A DNA stretch of 64,000 nt from DATARH01 sp963773625. GTDB taxonomy: Bacteria > Pseudomonadota > Alphaproteobacteria > ATCC43930 > CGMCC-115725. Each line of letters starts with the position of its first letter. Within the stretch, counting starts at the first letter, position 1. The stretch is taken from assembly GCA_963773625.1 (NCBI GenBank), contig CAVZCJ010000019.1, forward strand, positions 1-64,000, given 5' to 3'. The position numbers and the translations under genes are program-made. Below the pieces are notes generated by a model that was not told the origin of the DNA, made no database searches, and saw only the letters and a program-made list of their open reading frames with translations. Positions 43,525 through 52,661 of the stretch are shown here, one piece after another.

Positions 43525-44466
43525 CTATTTTTGCTCGCCCGCGCCCGGCTCGGGTTTGGCGGGAGGCGGCCCTTCGGCCGGCGCTGGCGGGGGCGTCGGT
43601 GCGGCTGGCGGTGGCGCGGCTTGGGTTGGCGCTGCCGGGGGCGTCGGTGCTGCTGGCGGTGGCGCGGCCTGGGTTGGCGCTGCCGGAGGCGGCGCGGTCT
43701 GAGTTGGCGTCGGTGGAGGCGGCGCGGCCTGGGTCGGCGCTGCCGGAGGCGGCGCGGTCTGAGTTGGCGTCGGTGGAGGTGGCGCAGCCTGGGTCGGCGC
43801 TGCCGGAGGCGGCGCGGCCTCGGTCGGCGTCGTCGGGGGCGGCGAAGTTTGGGTCGGCGCGGCCTGACTGGGTTCGGTCTGGCTCGGCGCCTGTTGGGTT
43901 GAGGCCGGGGCGCCGGGCGCCGGCTGGCTTGTCATCGGCGATGTTTGCGCCGGGGTATATTCGATCGGCGGCTCATGGGTCGGACCGGGCGGCTGCTGTC
44001 CCGGCGCCGGCGCCGCTGGCATCGCCTGCGATGGCGGCCCGCGACGATGTGCCTGCGGCGGCTGTCGTATCTCTCCGCCCGGACCGATTTTCGCCAGCGC
44101 CGCGGCGAACACCTTGGTGGCGAGCGCGTCGGGCTTGGTGGCGCAGTCGGCGAGGGCGGCTTCCTCGACGGCTTCGATCCGCTTGATCTCGATCGTGCGC
44201 GAATGGATCAGCGCCGACCGATAGCCCATCAGAAACGACGTGGCATAGGCCTTGTCGTCATCGGTCGCGCCGCTCAGCGTGCGGCAGGTCAACTTGCGGA
44301 CGTCGACCGGCAATAGCGGCTGACCTTCCTGAGGTTCCGCGGGGGTCGCCGGCTCGGCCCGCGGCCCGGGCTGGGCCGGCGGATTGGGTCCCTGGGGCGG
44401 TTGCACCGGAACGCATGCCGCCAGCAGCGCTGCACTCAGTCCGATGATGACGGCGTTGCGGATCAT
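43525..44466 (-). CDS. lipoprotein with HdeA-like core and Pro/Ala/Thr repeat tail
   Basis: 313 residues. The signal peptide has the lipobox ALLAAC. A Cys-containing core (VRKLTCRTLSG, then AYATSFLMGYRSAL and EEAALADCATKP) resembles HdeA/HdeB-type periplasmic proteins. From about residue 190 the chain is almost only Pro, Ala, Thr and Gln in repeats such as PPPAAPTQA. GAGGGGAA precedes the ATG at 44466. The tail may span the periplasm or bind peptidoglycan; that is inference. It ends ten bases before the MmgE gene start. Confidence 0.7.
   Translation of the reverse strand: MIRNAVIIGLSAALLAACVPVQPPQGPNPPAQPGPRAEPATPAEPQEGQPLLPVDVRKLTCRTLSGATDDDKAYATSFLMGYRSALIHSRTIEIKRIEAVEEAALADCATKPDALATKVFAAALAKIGPGGEIRQPPQAHRRGPPSQAMPAAPAPGQQPPGPTHEPPIEYTPAQTSPMTSQPAPGAPASTQQAPSQTEPSQAAPTQTSPPPTTPTEAAPPPAAPTQAAPPPPTPTQTAPPPAAPTQAAPPPPTPTQTAPPPAAPTQAAPPPAAPTPPAAPTQAAPPPAAPTPPPAPAEGPPPAKPEPGAGEQK
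43681..43820. repeat. 60-bp tandem repeats coding the Pro-rich tail
   Basis: Units starting at 43681 and 43741 differ at only a few bases, a third partial unit follows at 43801 and degenerate ones precede. Each codes for 20 residues of Pro/Ala/Thr. Confidence 0.75.
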
Positions 44467-44618
44467 TTCCCCTCGCACGGCCTTCCCCCAAACCAGCGCG
44501 AATAGAGACTGCGCCCGGCATCGCGTCAAGCGCGAGGCAAGCCGACCCGGGCCGCGAATATGGCGGAGCGGGCGGCAGCGCTCTACACTCGGAAAAGCGG
44601 TAGCGAAGAGGAACAGCG

Positions 44619-45410
44619 ATGATCGTCGAACAGATTTGGACCGGCAATGCCGGGCGCAACTTCAACTATCTGATCGCCTGCGGTGAAACCGGCGAGGCGC
44701 TGGCCGTCGACCCACTCGATTACCAGAAGTGTCTGGCGGCGGCGAAGGCCAGGGGTTGGACCATCACCCAGATCCTCAACACCCACGAGCACCGCGACCA
44801 TACCGGCGGTAATGACGAGATGGTGCGCGCCACCGGCGCCAAGGTGCTCGCCCACAAGAACGCCAAGGCGCGAATCCCGGAGATGGATGTGGGTCTCGGC
44901 GCCGGCGACACGATCAAGGTCGGCCGCACCGTCGAGCTGCAATGCCTCGACACGCCGGGCCACACGATGTCGCATATCTGCATCCTCGCGCATGGCGACA
45001 CGCCGGCGCTCTTCTGCGGCGACACGCTGTTCAACGCCGGCGCCGGCAATTGCCACAATGGCGGCCACCCCAACGAGCTCTACGGCACCTTTGCGTCGCA
45101 ACTCTCAAAGCTGCCGGCGACGACGCTGATCTATCCCGGCCACGACTACATCGTGAACAATCTGAAATTCACGCTCGACCGCGAGCCCGACAACGCCAAG
45201 GCGGCGTCGATGCTGCCGGGGATGGAGAAACAGGACACCAACCATCCGCTTGTGACGACCTTGGGGCTGGAGATGGAGATCAACACCTTCTTCCGGCTGA
45301 CCAGCCCGACCGTCATCAAGCGGCTGCGCGAGGCCTTCCCCGACCTGCCCGACAATCCGGACCAGAAGACCGTGTTTCTGAAACTGCGCGAGCTGCGGAA
45401 TAAGTGGTGA
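44619..45410 (+). CDS. metallo-beta-lactamase-fold hydrolase, glyoxalase II-like
   Basis: 263 residues. The metal motif THEHRDH (residues 55-61) is followed by TPGHTMSH, FCGDTLFNAGAG and YPGHDY, the ligand order of hydroxyacylglutathione hydrolases. The C-terminal part (NPDQKTVFLKLRELRNKW) also fits GloB. AAGAGGAAC precedes the ATG. Expected to hydrolyse a glutathione or other thioester. Confidence 0.85.
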   Translation: MIVEQIWTGNAGRNFNYLIACGETGEALAVDPLDYQKCLAAAKARGWTITQILNTHEHRDHTGGNDEMVRATGAKVLAHKNAKARIPEMDVGLGAGDTIKVGRTVELQCLDTPGHTMSHICILAHGDTPALFCGDTLFNAGAGNCHNGGHPNELYGTFASQLSKLPATTLIYPGHDYIVNNLKFTLDREPDNAKAASMLPGMEKQDTNHPLVTTLGLEMEINTFFRLTSPTVIKRLREAFPDLPDNPDQKTVFLKLRELRNKW

Positions 45411-45435
45411 GGGGCGACTAGCCGCCTTTTACCGT

Positions 45436-45451
45436 CCCGGCGAAAACCGGG
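45436..45451. repeat. REP-like small palindrome
   Basis: CCCGG-CGAAAA-CCGGG hairpin followed by GATCTA, similar to the hairpins at 52568 and near 63770. Lies between two genes. Confidence 0.45.
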
Positions 45452-45540
45452 ATCTATCTCTCAGCGTCGCGTTGGCCGGCTGAGACAGCGCGTTGGAATG
45501 AATTGCTACAAATCGGCATTGTGTTATTCGCAATGAGAAA

Positions 45541-47062
45541 TTGCTTGGTATTTTGTTCACTCTCAATAGCGAATGCTCGACAACATGCGCCGTCTGCACT
45601 CGCGGTGCGGCAAACCGGGGAATTTGCGTCGATACCGAGGGTGCGGTTCTCGGCTCAGCCTGCGTGCTGGTCAGCCGCACCCCGCACGGCTTCCGGAGCC
45701 TCGGTCGCGACGAGGCTTCGACGATCCAGAAGTGCCTGATCGACGGGGATCGCGATCCGGATTGGCTTTTTACGCAATGTCAGCGCATCGCCGACGCCCT
45801 CGACAACGGCGAGATTGCGTTAGCGCAAATCTACAGCCTACGCATCCCGATCGGCGACCTCGATGACCGGCAGCTGAGGCGGATTGCCCTCGCCGGCCTC
45901 GCCAAGGCCGGCTTCAACCGCGACGAGCCGCGCGTCCGCAAGGGCGACCCACACGGCGGCGAGTGGACAGATGGCGGTGGAAGCGACATTGCCTCCGACG
46001 GTTCGGCCGTTACCTCCGGCGATGGGACTGCAGAGACCGATAGCGGCCCTGGCAGGGCGGACACTGGCAGCCCGCCGGCAATGGAATATTCGATCGCCCC
46101 CGGCGGGAGCGATGAGAGCTCTAGCAGAACGCCGGCCACGGCCGAAACGCCATCGAATAGTCCTGAGGCGAGCGCGCCGGTGAGCCCGGTCGATGGTTCA
46201 CCGCTGGTGCCGCTGGGGACCGTCGCGGCCGAGGCGGACGCGGCAGCCACTTCTCTGCTTGGTCAACTACCTCCGGAAACGATTGCGGGATTGACCGAAC
46301 TCGCGGCCCGCATGACGGCCGCGACGATGGTCTTCCGCATCCTATTCATCCCATCCAACGGCAGCGCTGTTGTGGAGGGCAGGGTCGCGAACACCCTCGA
46401 CGTTTCCTACCGCTACGACCGCGACACCGGAATTGTTCAGGTTTGGCAGGACGATGGAACGGGCGGGAGAACCCTGCTCGATACCGGTCGTATCGGCGTC
46501 GACGGCCGCTTCTACGATCAAAGTGGTCGCGTCATCGGGCGCGCTCTATCCAACGCCGTCGTCGTCGATCCCGACGCGTTCCCAGGTTATCAATCGCAGT
46601 CGCGCAGCGGAGCCGAGGCCACGGCCCGCCCGCTGGCGCTCGCAGACACAGCCGGAGCCGAAGCTTTGCCCCGACCCGACGCTGGAGAATATCGCTGGAC
46701 GCTCGGAGCGCACGATCGCCTATCAATCGCAAATCACAGGATTGCCGCCGGGCTTAGAGGTCGTATTCAACGGCGAGCGATATGATGGATGCAGTCCGGA
46801 AAGCGGTAACCTCATCGAAGCAAAAGGCGAGGGCTATGCTGACAAGATGTCCGGACCCGACGGATGGTTACGATGGTTTACCGGAATCGAGGATCTTGAA
46901 GATCAAATGCAGAGCCATTCAGACAATGCGCTTGATCGCATCGTTGAATATCACTTTGCGGAGAAGGGCGTAGCGGACTGGGCCCGCAAGTATCTGCCGA
47001 CCGCTATCGAAATGTCGTTGTATTCTATACGCTGCGGATACCCCGATGACCTATCACCTTAA
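45541..47062 (+). CDS. predicted toxin with C-terminal Tox-REase-5-like nuclease domain, frameshifted
   Basis: The first 350 residues carry LFTQCQRIADALDNGEIALA, then AGFNRDEPRVRKGDPHGGEW, a motif common in proteobacterial pre-toxin proteins, and a Ser/Thr/Pro-rich linker. A shift near 46640-46660 leads to TIAYQSQITGLPPGLEVVFN, YDGCSPESGNLIEAKGEGYA and VEYHFAEKGVADWARKYL, fitting restriction-endonuclease-fold toxin 5; the E-A-K of LIEAKG would be catalytic. The start is uncertain: TTG at 45541, possibly later. It overlaps the immunity gene by 17 bases. No secretion system is visible nearby. Confidence 0.7.
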
Positions 47063-47804
47063 TGTCCGGTGGGATGCGCGCGATGAATCGTTGTCAACAT
47101 GCGCCGCCCGTTTGGCTCGCATGCTCGAAGGCCTGGCAGCGATTTATCCGAATCTCATGGATTGGCGCCGAAAAGCAAAGACACTCGCTCTGGCCTACAA
47201 ACCCTTTTGCGTAATGCCCCCTTCCCTTCCGGAGTTGGAAGCCATTCTTTCCCGCGGCAGGTACTTCGCGAGCGCGAGCGGCGTATTGATTCCGGAGCTT
47301 GGCTATTCTGTATCTGCCTGGAACGGTCTTGACGAGCCGCAGGCACTGTCAATTCGCTTACACGTGGGTTCTTATGAATCTCGTCTGTACCCGAACGAAG
47401 TCGAACCTGAAGGACTGCGGCGGGAAAATACCCAACTGTTCTGTGCTGCCACGCTTAAGCGGGCATTGCTGACAGTCGCCGAGTGTTGGGAGGCGGATTG
47501 GGGCATCGTGAGAGATTGGGGCCACGAGGGTTGCACTCTCGATCCGGAAGGAAGGCCCCTGCTCCCCTACGGCGGCTGGCTTACGTACTTGTCGCACGAA
47601 CTGGCTCAGAAAGTGTCGCCACCGCATGACGTTTTGGTAGAACCCACCCCGGATGGCGGATTATTCATGCTGGTGTCGGAAGAGGCTTTTGATGCCGCCG
47701 ATCCGATGCATGTCACCAGGTTGGATGCGATCCAGAAATCGCGCGCGCCAATACAGCGCTCGCTGAGTTTGGTGTCGTACGCGCTACCATCAAGCAATAA
47801 GTGA
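47046..47804 (+). CDS. immunity protein, Imm52-like
   Basis: 252 residues, soluble. MTYHLNVRWDARDESLSTCA, LPELEAILSRGRYF and YGGWLTYLSHELAQ fit Imm52, the immunity family commonly paired with Tox-REase-5 toxins. It overlaps the toxin's 3' end, so toxin and antidote are translationally linked. Expected to bind and block the nuclease domain in the producing cell. Confidence 0.7.
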   Translation: MTYHLNVRWDARDESLSTCAARLARMLEGLAAIYPNLMDWRRKAKTLALAYKPFCVMPPSLPELEAILSRGRYFASASGVLIPELGYSVSAWNGLDEPQALSIRLHVGSYESRLYPNEVEPEGLRRENTQLFCAATLKRALLTVAECWEADWGIVRDWGHEGCTLDPEGRPLLPYGGWLTYLSHELAQKVSPPHDVLVEPTPDGGLFMLVSEEAFDAADPMHVTRLDAIQKSRAPIQRSLSLVSYALPSSNK

Positions 47805-47827
47805 ATTGCCGGAGCGTTTCAGATCGC

Positions 47828-49192
47828 TCAGCCCGAACGCGGCAGATCTCCAAAATTCGTGTCCTGGTCTAGCACCGGGGGAAGAGGGACCAACGGCTGT
47901 GGCGCAACGGTCGATTTCCTGCGCCTCGATAACATACTGACCAGCCAGCGTCGGGCCGGGCGTTCGATTGTTGCGTAGCTGATCAGCGACAAGCCGACCG
48001 CCGCCCCGATGGTCAGCAACAATCTCTCGAAGTCCGCAACGGCGACGCGGAAGCTTGTGATCGCCGCGGATTCCCACCGGAAAGCAAAGATGACGGGAAT
48101 GTGCAGTATATAAAGCGAATAACTCGCCTCTCCGCATAGCATCAGCCAATCCGCGGACATCGCTTTCGCAATTTGGCTCGTATACCGCGCACAGCCATAT
48201 AATAGTCCGGCTATAAGCAGGATCAGCAGAGTATCCGCGGCATAAAGGCTCCGCATGGGCAAGCCGGGAATCATCGTGTGCGAATACTTGCCACAGAAAA
48301 CAACGCCGATATCGATGAAGCATGCCCAGGTTGCGAAACCGCCCCATCGCTGCTCACGAGCACTTGCGATCTTGATCCTGTTGTCCAGATAAATAGAAGC
48401 GGTAAGAGAGCCTATGAGAAATATTAGCAGATTTGCCAGGGGACAAAAATAAACAAGCCATCGACTTAAAGAATCTTGATAATTCGTGGTTGTTGCGATT
48501 TTTCCATAATGTTTTAAAGCATATTCATCAATTGCATTCTCATGTCGCAGCACGTAATTCATTGATAAAGTCAACATAATTATAATAAAAATTATGATCA
48601 AGTATTTTAATTTCTTGCCGCCGCTAAATCTTAAAATTAATAGCGCGACAAATGGGTACAGACAATAAAAAAACCATTCCACGCTGATTGACCAAGTGAC
48701 CGGGACCGCACCTCCAAAATAATATATAAGAGAATTCTCTCCGGGCACCATATATACCCAGCTTTGGGTCATCGTAGCATAAAAGGGCAAAACAACGTCG
48801 AGACTGTCCCGTGATTGGGCATACCCGTACTCATAAATCAATTCGAAGGTAACATATAGGAAATACAACTGGTAAACTCGTGCAAATCGTGCAATAAAAA
48901 ATTCTCTAACGCCTCGAGTTGGATTCTTGAATAAGGTATGACCATAATTATATTGAATTACGAACCCAGAAAGCACAAAGAATAGCGGCATGCCGATGCC
49001 GGATGCAGAGCTCAAAAGGAAGTGCCACCTAGGCTGGGCATTTTGAAACGGCATAATCTTTGGCAAGGCGTGAGCAATAAAAACGGAAAACGCTGCAAGA
49101 AAGCGAAGGCCGGTCAGCGCGGGAAGCGCGGGTCTACTGGTCGAGTTCTCGTCAGCCTGAGCGGTCGTGGCGGGCGTCGCGTCCGAGGTCAT
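47828..49192 (-). CDS. acyltransferase-3 (OafA/NodX type) membrane protein
   Basis: About 454 residues with ten or so helices. The conserved start is LTGLRFLAAFSVFIAHALP (catalytic His in the first helix); FFVLSGFVIQY and RFARVYQLYF follow, and WSISVEWFFYCLYP is the second family signature. It acylates sugars of O-antigen or another envelope glycan. The middle of the gene (about 48,370-49,000) is strikingly AT-rich compared with its surroundings, which suggests recent acquisition. The ATG at 49192 is favoured; a GTG at 49240 is possible. Confidence 0.85.
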   Translation of the reverse strand: MTSDATPATTAQADENSTSRPALPALTGLRFLAAFSVFIAHALPKIMPFQNAQPRWHFLLSSASGIGMPLFFVLSGFVIQYNYGHTLFKNPTRGVREFFIARFARVYQLYFLYVTFELIYEYGYAQSRDSLDVVLPFYATMTQSWVYMVPGENSLIYYFGGAVPVTWSISVEWFFYCLYPFVALLILRFSGGKKLKYLIIIFIIIMLTLSMNYVLRHENAIDEYALKHYGKIATTTNYQDSLSRWLVYFCPLANLLIFLIGSLTASIYLDNRIKIASAREQRWGGFATWACFIDIGVVFCGKYSHTMIPGLPMRSLYAADTLLILLIAGLLYGCARYTSQIAKAMSADWLMLCGEASYSLYILHIPVIFAFRWESAAITSFRVAVADFERLLLTIGAAVGLSLISYATIERPARRWLVSMLSRRRKSTVAPQPLVPLPPVLDQDTNFGDLPRSG

Positions 49193-49342
49193 AAGGTCCG
49201 TCAGTGCTAGTTGGAAGGCTAAGTAAAGCTGTCTTGGCACATGTAGGCGTGTCGAAACCCCCGACGAACCGACCGGTTCTGGCGGTGGTTAGGACCTGCC
49301 TGGCGTCTACCGCGCAGAGCTTATAGTTGCATCGACACTTTC

Positions 49343-50191
49343 CTAACTTGGATGCACGATCGTCCTCAGCATGACGCGGCGCTCATGCGGATTGGCGTCG
49401 GCGGCGCCGCGGTGCATCGTCGCGATCTCGTCCCAGATCACCACATCGCCGACCCGCCAGGAGTGATAGTAGGTCAGATCGTCCTGGATGGAGTGATCGC
49501 GCAGTTCGAGGATCAGCGGTTCCGACTCCTCGTTGCTCATCCCGACAAAGCCGTGGCAATGTGTCGGGTTGACGAACAGCACCTTGCGGCCGGTGACCGG
49601 GTGCTCCTTGATCGCCGGGTGCAGGCACTCGGGCCGCCCGGCGTTGCGCTCGCGGATGTGCTCTTCGGTGTAGATCTTGCGGGAATCCGGCCCGTCGGTA
49701 TAGCCGTGCCGCCCGGTCATCCCGGCCAGTTTCTCCTTCATATCCGGCGATAGCGTCTCGTATGCCCCGTACATGTCGGCGAACATGGTGCCGCCTTTCT
49801 CCCTCGGCACCTCGACCGCGTGGAGGATCGCCAGCCGGGGCAGTTTCTCGGGCGGATCGTAGGTCTCGTCGGCATGCCAGCTCGACGCGCGCACCACGCC
49901 GAATTTGTCGATGCCGCCGTCTTTGGCGACATTGGTGATGAACGAGACGCGCGGGTCGTCCGGATGCCGGTAGTTTTCGAGGATGTGCTCGCGCAAATGG
50001 CCGAACCGCGCGCCAAAGGTCGCGAGCGCGTGCGCGTCGAGCTTCTGGTCGCGGAACACCAGGACTGGGTGGTCGCGGAAGATGTCCTCGATTTCGGCGA
50101 AGGTGTCGTCGTCGAGCCGTGACAGATCGGCGCCGATAATCTCCGTGCCGATCTTCTTGCCCAGCGGGCGCAGCGACAGTTGAGCGGTCAT
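49343..50191 (-). CDS. TauD/TfdA-family Fe(II)/2-oxoglutarate dioxygenase
   Basis: 282 residues. His106 and Asp108 in SSWHADETYDPP plus the distal His in TMHRGA form the iron site, and NPHERRVMLRT contains the 2-oxoglutarate-binding Arg. The start is the ATG at 50191 with GAGGAAGCC upstream. It lies 41 bases after the quinone oxidoreductase gene on the same strand, probably one operon. Substrate not predictable (taurine, aryloxyacetate or other). Confidence 0.9.
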   Translation of the reverse strand: MTAQLSLRPLGKKIGTEIIGADLSRLDDDTFAEIEDIFRDHPVLVFRDQKLDAHALATFGARFGHLREHILENYRHPDDPRVSFITNVAKDGGIDKFGVVRASSWHADETYDPPEKLPRLAILHAVEVPREKGGTMFADMYGAYETLSPDMKEKLAGMTGRHGYTDGPDSRKIYTEEHIRERNAGRPECLHPAIKEHPVTGRKVLFVNPTHCHGFVGMSNEESEPLILELRDHSIQDDLTYYHSWRVGDVVIWDEIATMHRGAADANPHERRVMLRTIVHPS

Positions 50192-50232
50192 GGCTTCCTC
50201 CGAAACGGCTTGCGCAACGGTAATACGACCCG

Positions 50233-51234
50233 TCACGGCACCAATATGATCTTTCCGATATGCTGCGATGACTCCATCAGCTCGTGCGCCTTTGAGGCCT
50301 CGGCGAGCGGGAAGGTCTTGTAGGTGCAGGTGCGCAGCTTGCCCTGTGCCCACAGCGGCCAGACTTTTTCCTTCAGCGCCGAAACGATCTGCGCCTTGTC
50401 GGCGATCGAGCGGCCGCGCAGGGTCGAGCCGGTGACGGTCAAATGCTTGCGCTGGATCATGCCGAAATCGGCCTCGACCTTGGTGCCGCCCATCAGCGCG
50501 ACAAAGCAGAGCCGGCCCTCACGCGCCAATAGGTCGAGCTCGCGCGGGATATAGTCGCCGCCGACCATGTCGAAAATCGTGTCGACCCCGCGGCCCTGGG
50601 TGAACTCCTTGCCCACCTTCACAAAGTCCTCGGTCTTGTAGTTGATCGCGACATCGGCGCCGAAGTCGCGGCAGGCTTGGCATTTCTCCTCCGAGCCGGC
50701 GGTCGCCAGCACCTTGGCGCCAAACGCCTTGGCGAGCTGGATCGCGGTGATGCCGATGCCGCTCGAACCGCCCTGCTGGAGGAAGACCTCGCCGGATTTG
50801 AGATGGATGCGGTCGAAGACGTTGGTCCACACGGTGCAGAATGTCTCCATCAGCCCGCCGGCATCGACCATGCCGACGCCCTGCGGCACTGGCAGGCACT
50901 GCACCGCCGGCACCGCGGCGTATTCGCCATAGCCGTCGGCCACGAGCAGCGCGCAGACTTCCTCGCCGGTAATGAAGCCGCTCACCCCTTCGCCGAGCTT
51001 GACGATCGTGCCGGCGCATTCGAGCCCGGGAATGTCGCTGGCGCCGGGCGGCATCGGATAGCGGCCCATGCGCTGCAAGGTGTCGGCGCGATTGATCCCG
51101 GCGGCGGCGATGCGGATCAGCACCTCGCCGGCTTTCGGCTCGGGCACCGGCCTGGTGCCGGGCACCAGTACCTCGGGCCCGCCGGGCTTGGAAATTTCGA
51201 TGACGGTCTGGGTCGCGGGGATATTGGCGAGCAT
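50233..51234 (-). CDS. NAD(P)H quinone oxidoreductase, PIG3/zeta-crystallin type
   Basis: 333 residues, zinc-free medium-chain dehydrogenase. GINRADTLQRMGRYPMPPGA and LECAGTIVKLGEGV are in the N-terminal domain, and the nucleotide site is GGSSGIGITAIQLAKAFGA. The GRYPMPPGAS context is typical of the PIG3 branch. First gene of the probable operon with the TauD-type dioxygenase. Confidence 0.9.
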   Translation of the reverse strand: MLANIPATQTVIEISKPGGPEVLVPGTRPVPEPKAGEVLIRIAAAGINRADTLQRMGRYPMPPGASDIPGLECAGTIVKLGEGVSGFITGEEVCALLVADGYGEYAAVPAVQCLPVPQGVGMVDAGGLMETFCTVWTNVFDRIHLKSGEVFLQQGGSSGIGITAIQLAKAFGAKVLATAGSEEKCQACRDFGADVAINYKTEDFVKVGKEFTQGRGVDTIFDMVGGDYIPRELDLLAREGRLCFVALMGGTKVEADFGMIQRKHLTVTGSTLRGRSIADKAQIVSALKEKVWPLWAQGKLRTCTYKTFPLAEASKAHELMESSQHIGKIILVP

Positions 51235-51265
51235 TCAGTGGCCTTTCACGAAGCGGGGTTCACGC

Positions 51266-51709
51266 CTATTCGCATTCTGCAACGGGAACGCCGACGGCGA
51301 AACGCTGCGTGCCCTGCTTGAGACACCCATCCACCCAGTTGCCCGAAAATTCGTTTCCATCGGGGTCGCGGTAGGTTCCCCAGCCGCTGGCCCGGTCGTT
51401 GAGGTAGCTGCCCGAAAAAGTCGCGCCCGTTCGCCATATCTGGGTGCCGTACCCGGTGTAATGCCCACCGACCAGTACCCCGACATAGGCCTCGTCGAGT
51501 TGCCCGTCCAAGAGCCACACCAGCACGCCATAGCCGTTGGCGAGCCCGTTCTTGCAGACGCCGCTCCACGAGACGGTTTCCGCGGGATCGGGGGTCGAGT
51601 TCCACACCCGGCAGCCGTTCTTGTCGGAAATCCAGCCGGGGGCTTGCTGCGCGTGGGCCGGGTTCGGCGCCGCCATTGCGATAATCGCCGCCCACACATG
51701 AGCGCGCAT
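51266..51709 (-). CDS. exported MORN-repeat-like protein
   Basis: 147 residues. The signal peptide MRAHVWAAIIAMAAPNPAHA is likely cleaved after AHA. The mature part has repeated Gly-Tyr-Gly patterns (NGLANGYGVLVW, GHYTGYGTQIW, DRASGWGTYRDPDGNEFSG) as in MORN repeats, and four Cys. GAGAGGCAAGTCC precedes the ATG at 51709. Divergent from the SDR gene. Function unknown. Confidence 0.7.
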   Translation of the reverse strand: MRAHVWAAIIAMAAPNPAHAQQAPGWISDKNGCRVWNSTPDPAETVSWSGVCKNGLANGYGVLVWLLDGQLDEAYVGVLVGGHYTGYGTQIWRTGATFSGSYLNDRASGWGTYRDPDGNEFSGNWVDGCLKQGTQRFAVGVPVAECE

Positions 51710-51773
51710 GGACTTGCCTCTCCCTCTCCGCTGGGTTGGTATTAGCACAACAGCCGAAGGTGGGAGGAATGCC

Positions 51774-52553
51774 GTGGCGCTCTTGCAGGACAAAGTCGCG
51801 CTGGTGACCGGCGCCGGCGCCGGGATCGGCCGCGCCATCGCGCTCGGTATGGCGGCCGAGGGCGCAACGGTCGCCGCCGCCGATATCGACCTCGCCGCCG
51901 CGCAGAAGACGGTCGCGGCGATGGGCTCGAACAGCGCGCTGGCGATTCAGGCCGATTGCGGCGACGTCGCCAGCATCAATGCGATGATCGAGAAGACCGT
52001 CGCCCAGTTCGGCCGGCTCGATGTCATCGTCAACAATGCCGGGGTCACCCGCTACGCCTATGTCATGGACTTGACCGAAGCCGATTGGGACCGCATCCAC
52101 CGGGTCAACGCCAAGGGCGTATTCTTCTGCCTGCAGCGCGCCGCCAAGCAAATGATCGAGCAGAAGACCGGCGGGCGGATCATCAACATGGCCTCGATCT
52201 CGGGGCGTGGCTATTCCGGCGCGTCGAATGTCGCCTACGCCGCGAGCAAGGGTGCGGTCATCGGCATGACGATGCTGGCGGCGCACCAGCTCGGGCCGCA
52301 CAACATCAACGTCAACGCGATCTGCCCCGGCGTCACGCGCACCGAGCTCGGCCAGCGCAACGCCGCGACCCGCGCCGCGTCGCGCGGGCTCACCATCGAG
52401 CAGATGCAGGCCGAGCAGGAGGCGGTCATCCCGATCCGCCGCGCCAACACGCCCGACGACATCGCCGCGATGGCGGTGTTTCTGGCTTCGCCCGGCGCGC
52501 GCAACATTACCGGTCAGGCTTACAACGTCGATGGCGGGCTGGTGAACAGCTGA
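51774..52553 (+). CDS. short-chain dehydrogenase/reductase
   Basis: 259 residues. Cofactor motif TGAGAGIG (12-19), NNAG (87-90), catalytic Ser141 or Ser143, and Tyr155 with Lys159 in YAASK. Asp39 after beta 2 (AAADIDLAAA) favours NAD(H). The GTG at 51774 follows GGGAGGAATGCC. Downstream, past two small hairpins, is a GMC oxidoreductase on the same strand. Confidence 0.9.
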   Translation: MALLQDKVALVTGAGAGIGRAIALGMAAEGATVAAADIDLAAAQKTVAAMGSNSALAIQADCGDVASINAMIEKTVAQFGRLDVIVNNAGVTRYAYVMDLTEADWDRIHRVNAKGVFFCLQRAAKQMIEQKTGGRIINMASISGRGYSGASNVAYAASKGAVIGMTMLAAHQLGPHNINVNAICPGVTRTELGQRNAATRAASRGLTIEQMQAEQEAVIPIRRANTPDDIAAMAVFLASPGARNITGQAYNVDGGLVNS

Positions 52554-52567
52554 GATTGTTATCGTCT

Positions 52568-52635
52568 TTCCCGCGAAAGCGGGAACCCAGGGCTGGCGAC
52601 GAAACGGTTGCCCCGGACCCCCGCCTGCGCGGGGG
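52568..52635. repeat. pair of REP-like palindromes
   Basis: TTCCCGC-GAAA-GCGGGAA at 52568-52585 and CCCCCGC-CTGC-GCGGGGG at 52618-52635 lie between the SDR and GMC genes. The arrangement resembles interspersed hairpins common in alphaproteobacterial genomes and might also terminate or protect mRNA. Confidence 0.6.
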
Positions 52636-52661
52636 TGACGAAGAACAAGGAGGGGGAAACG

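Noticed and set aside
52568..52635. Hairpins as a CRISPR or attachment site
   Set aside because: They match the style of interspersed REP-like hairpins, with no direct repeats or integrase gene nearby.
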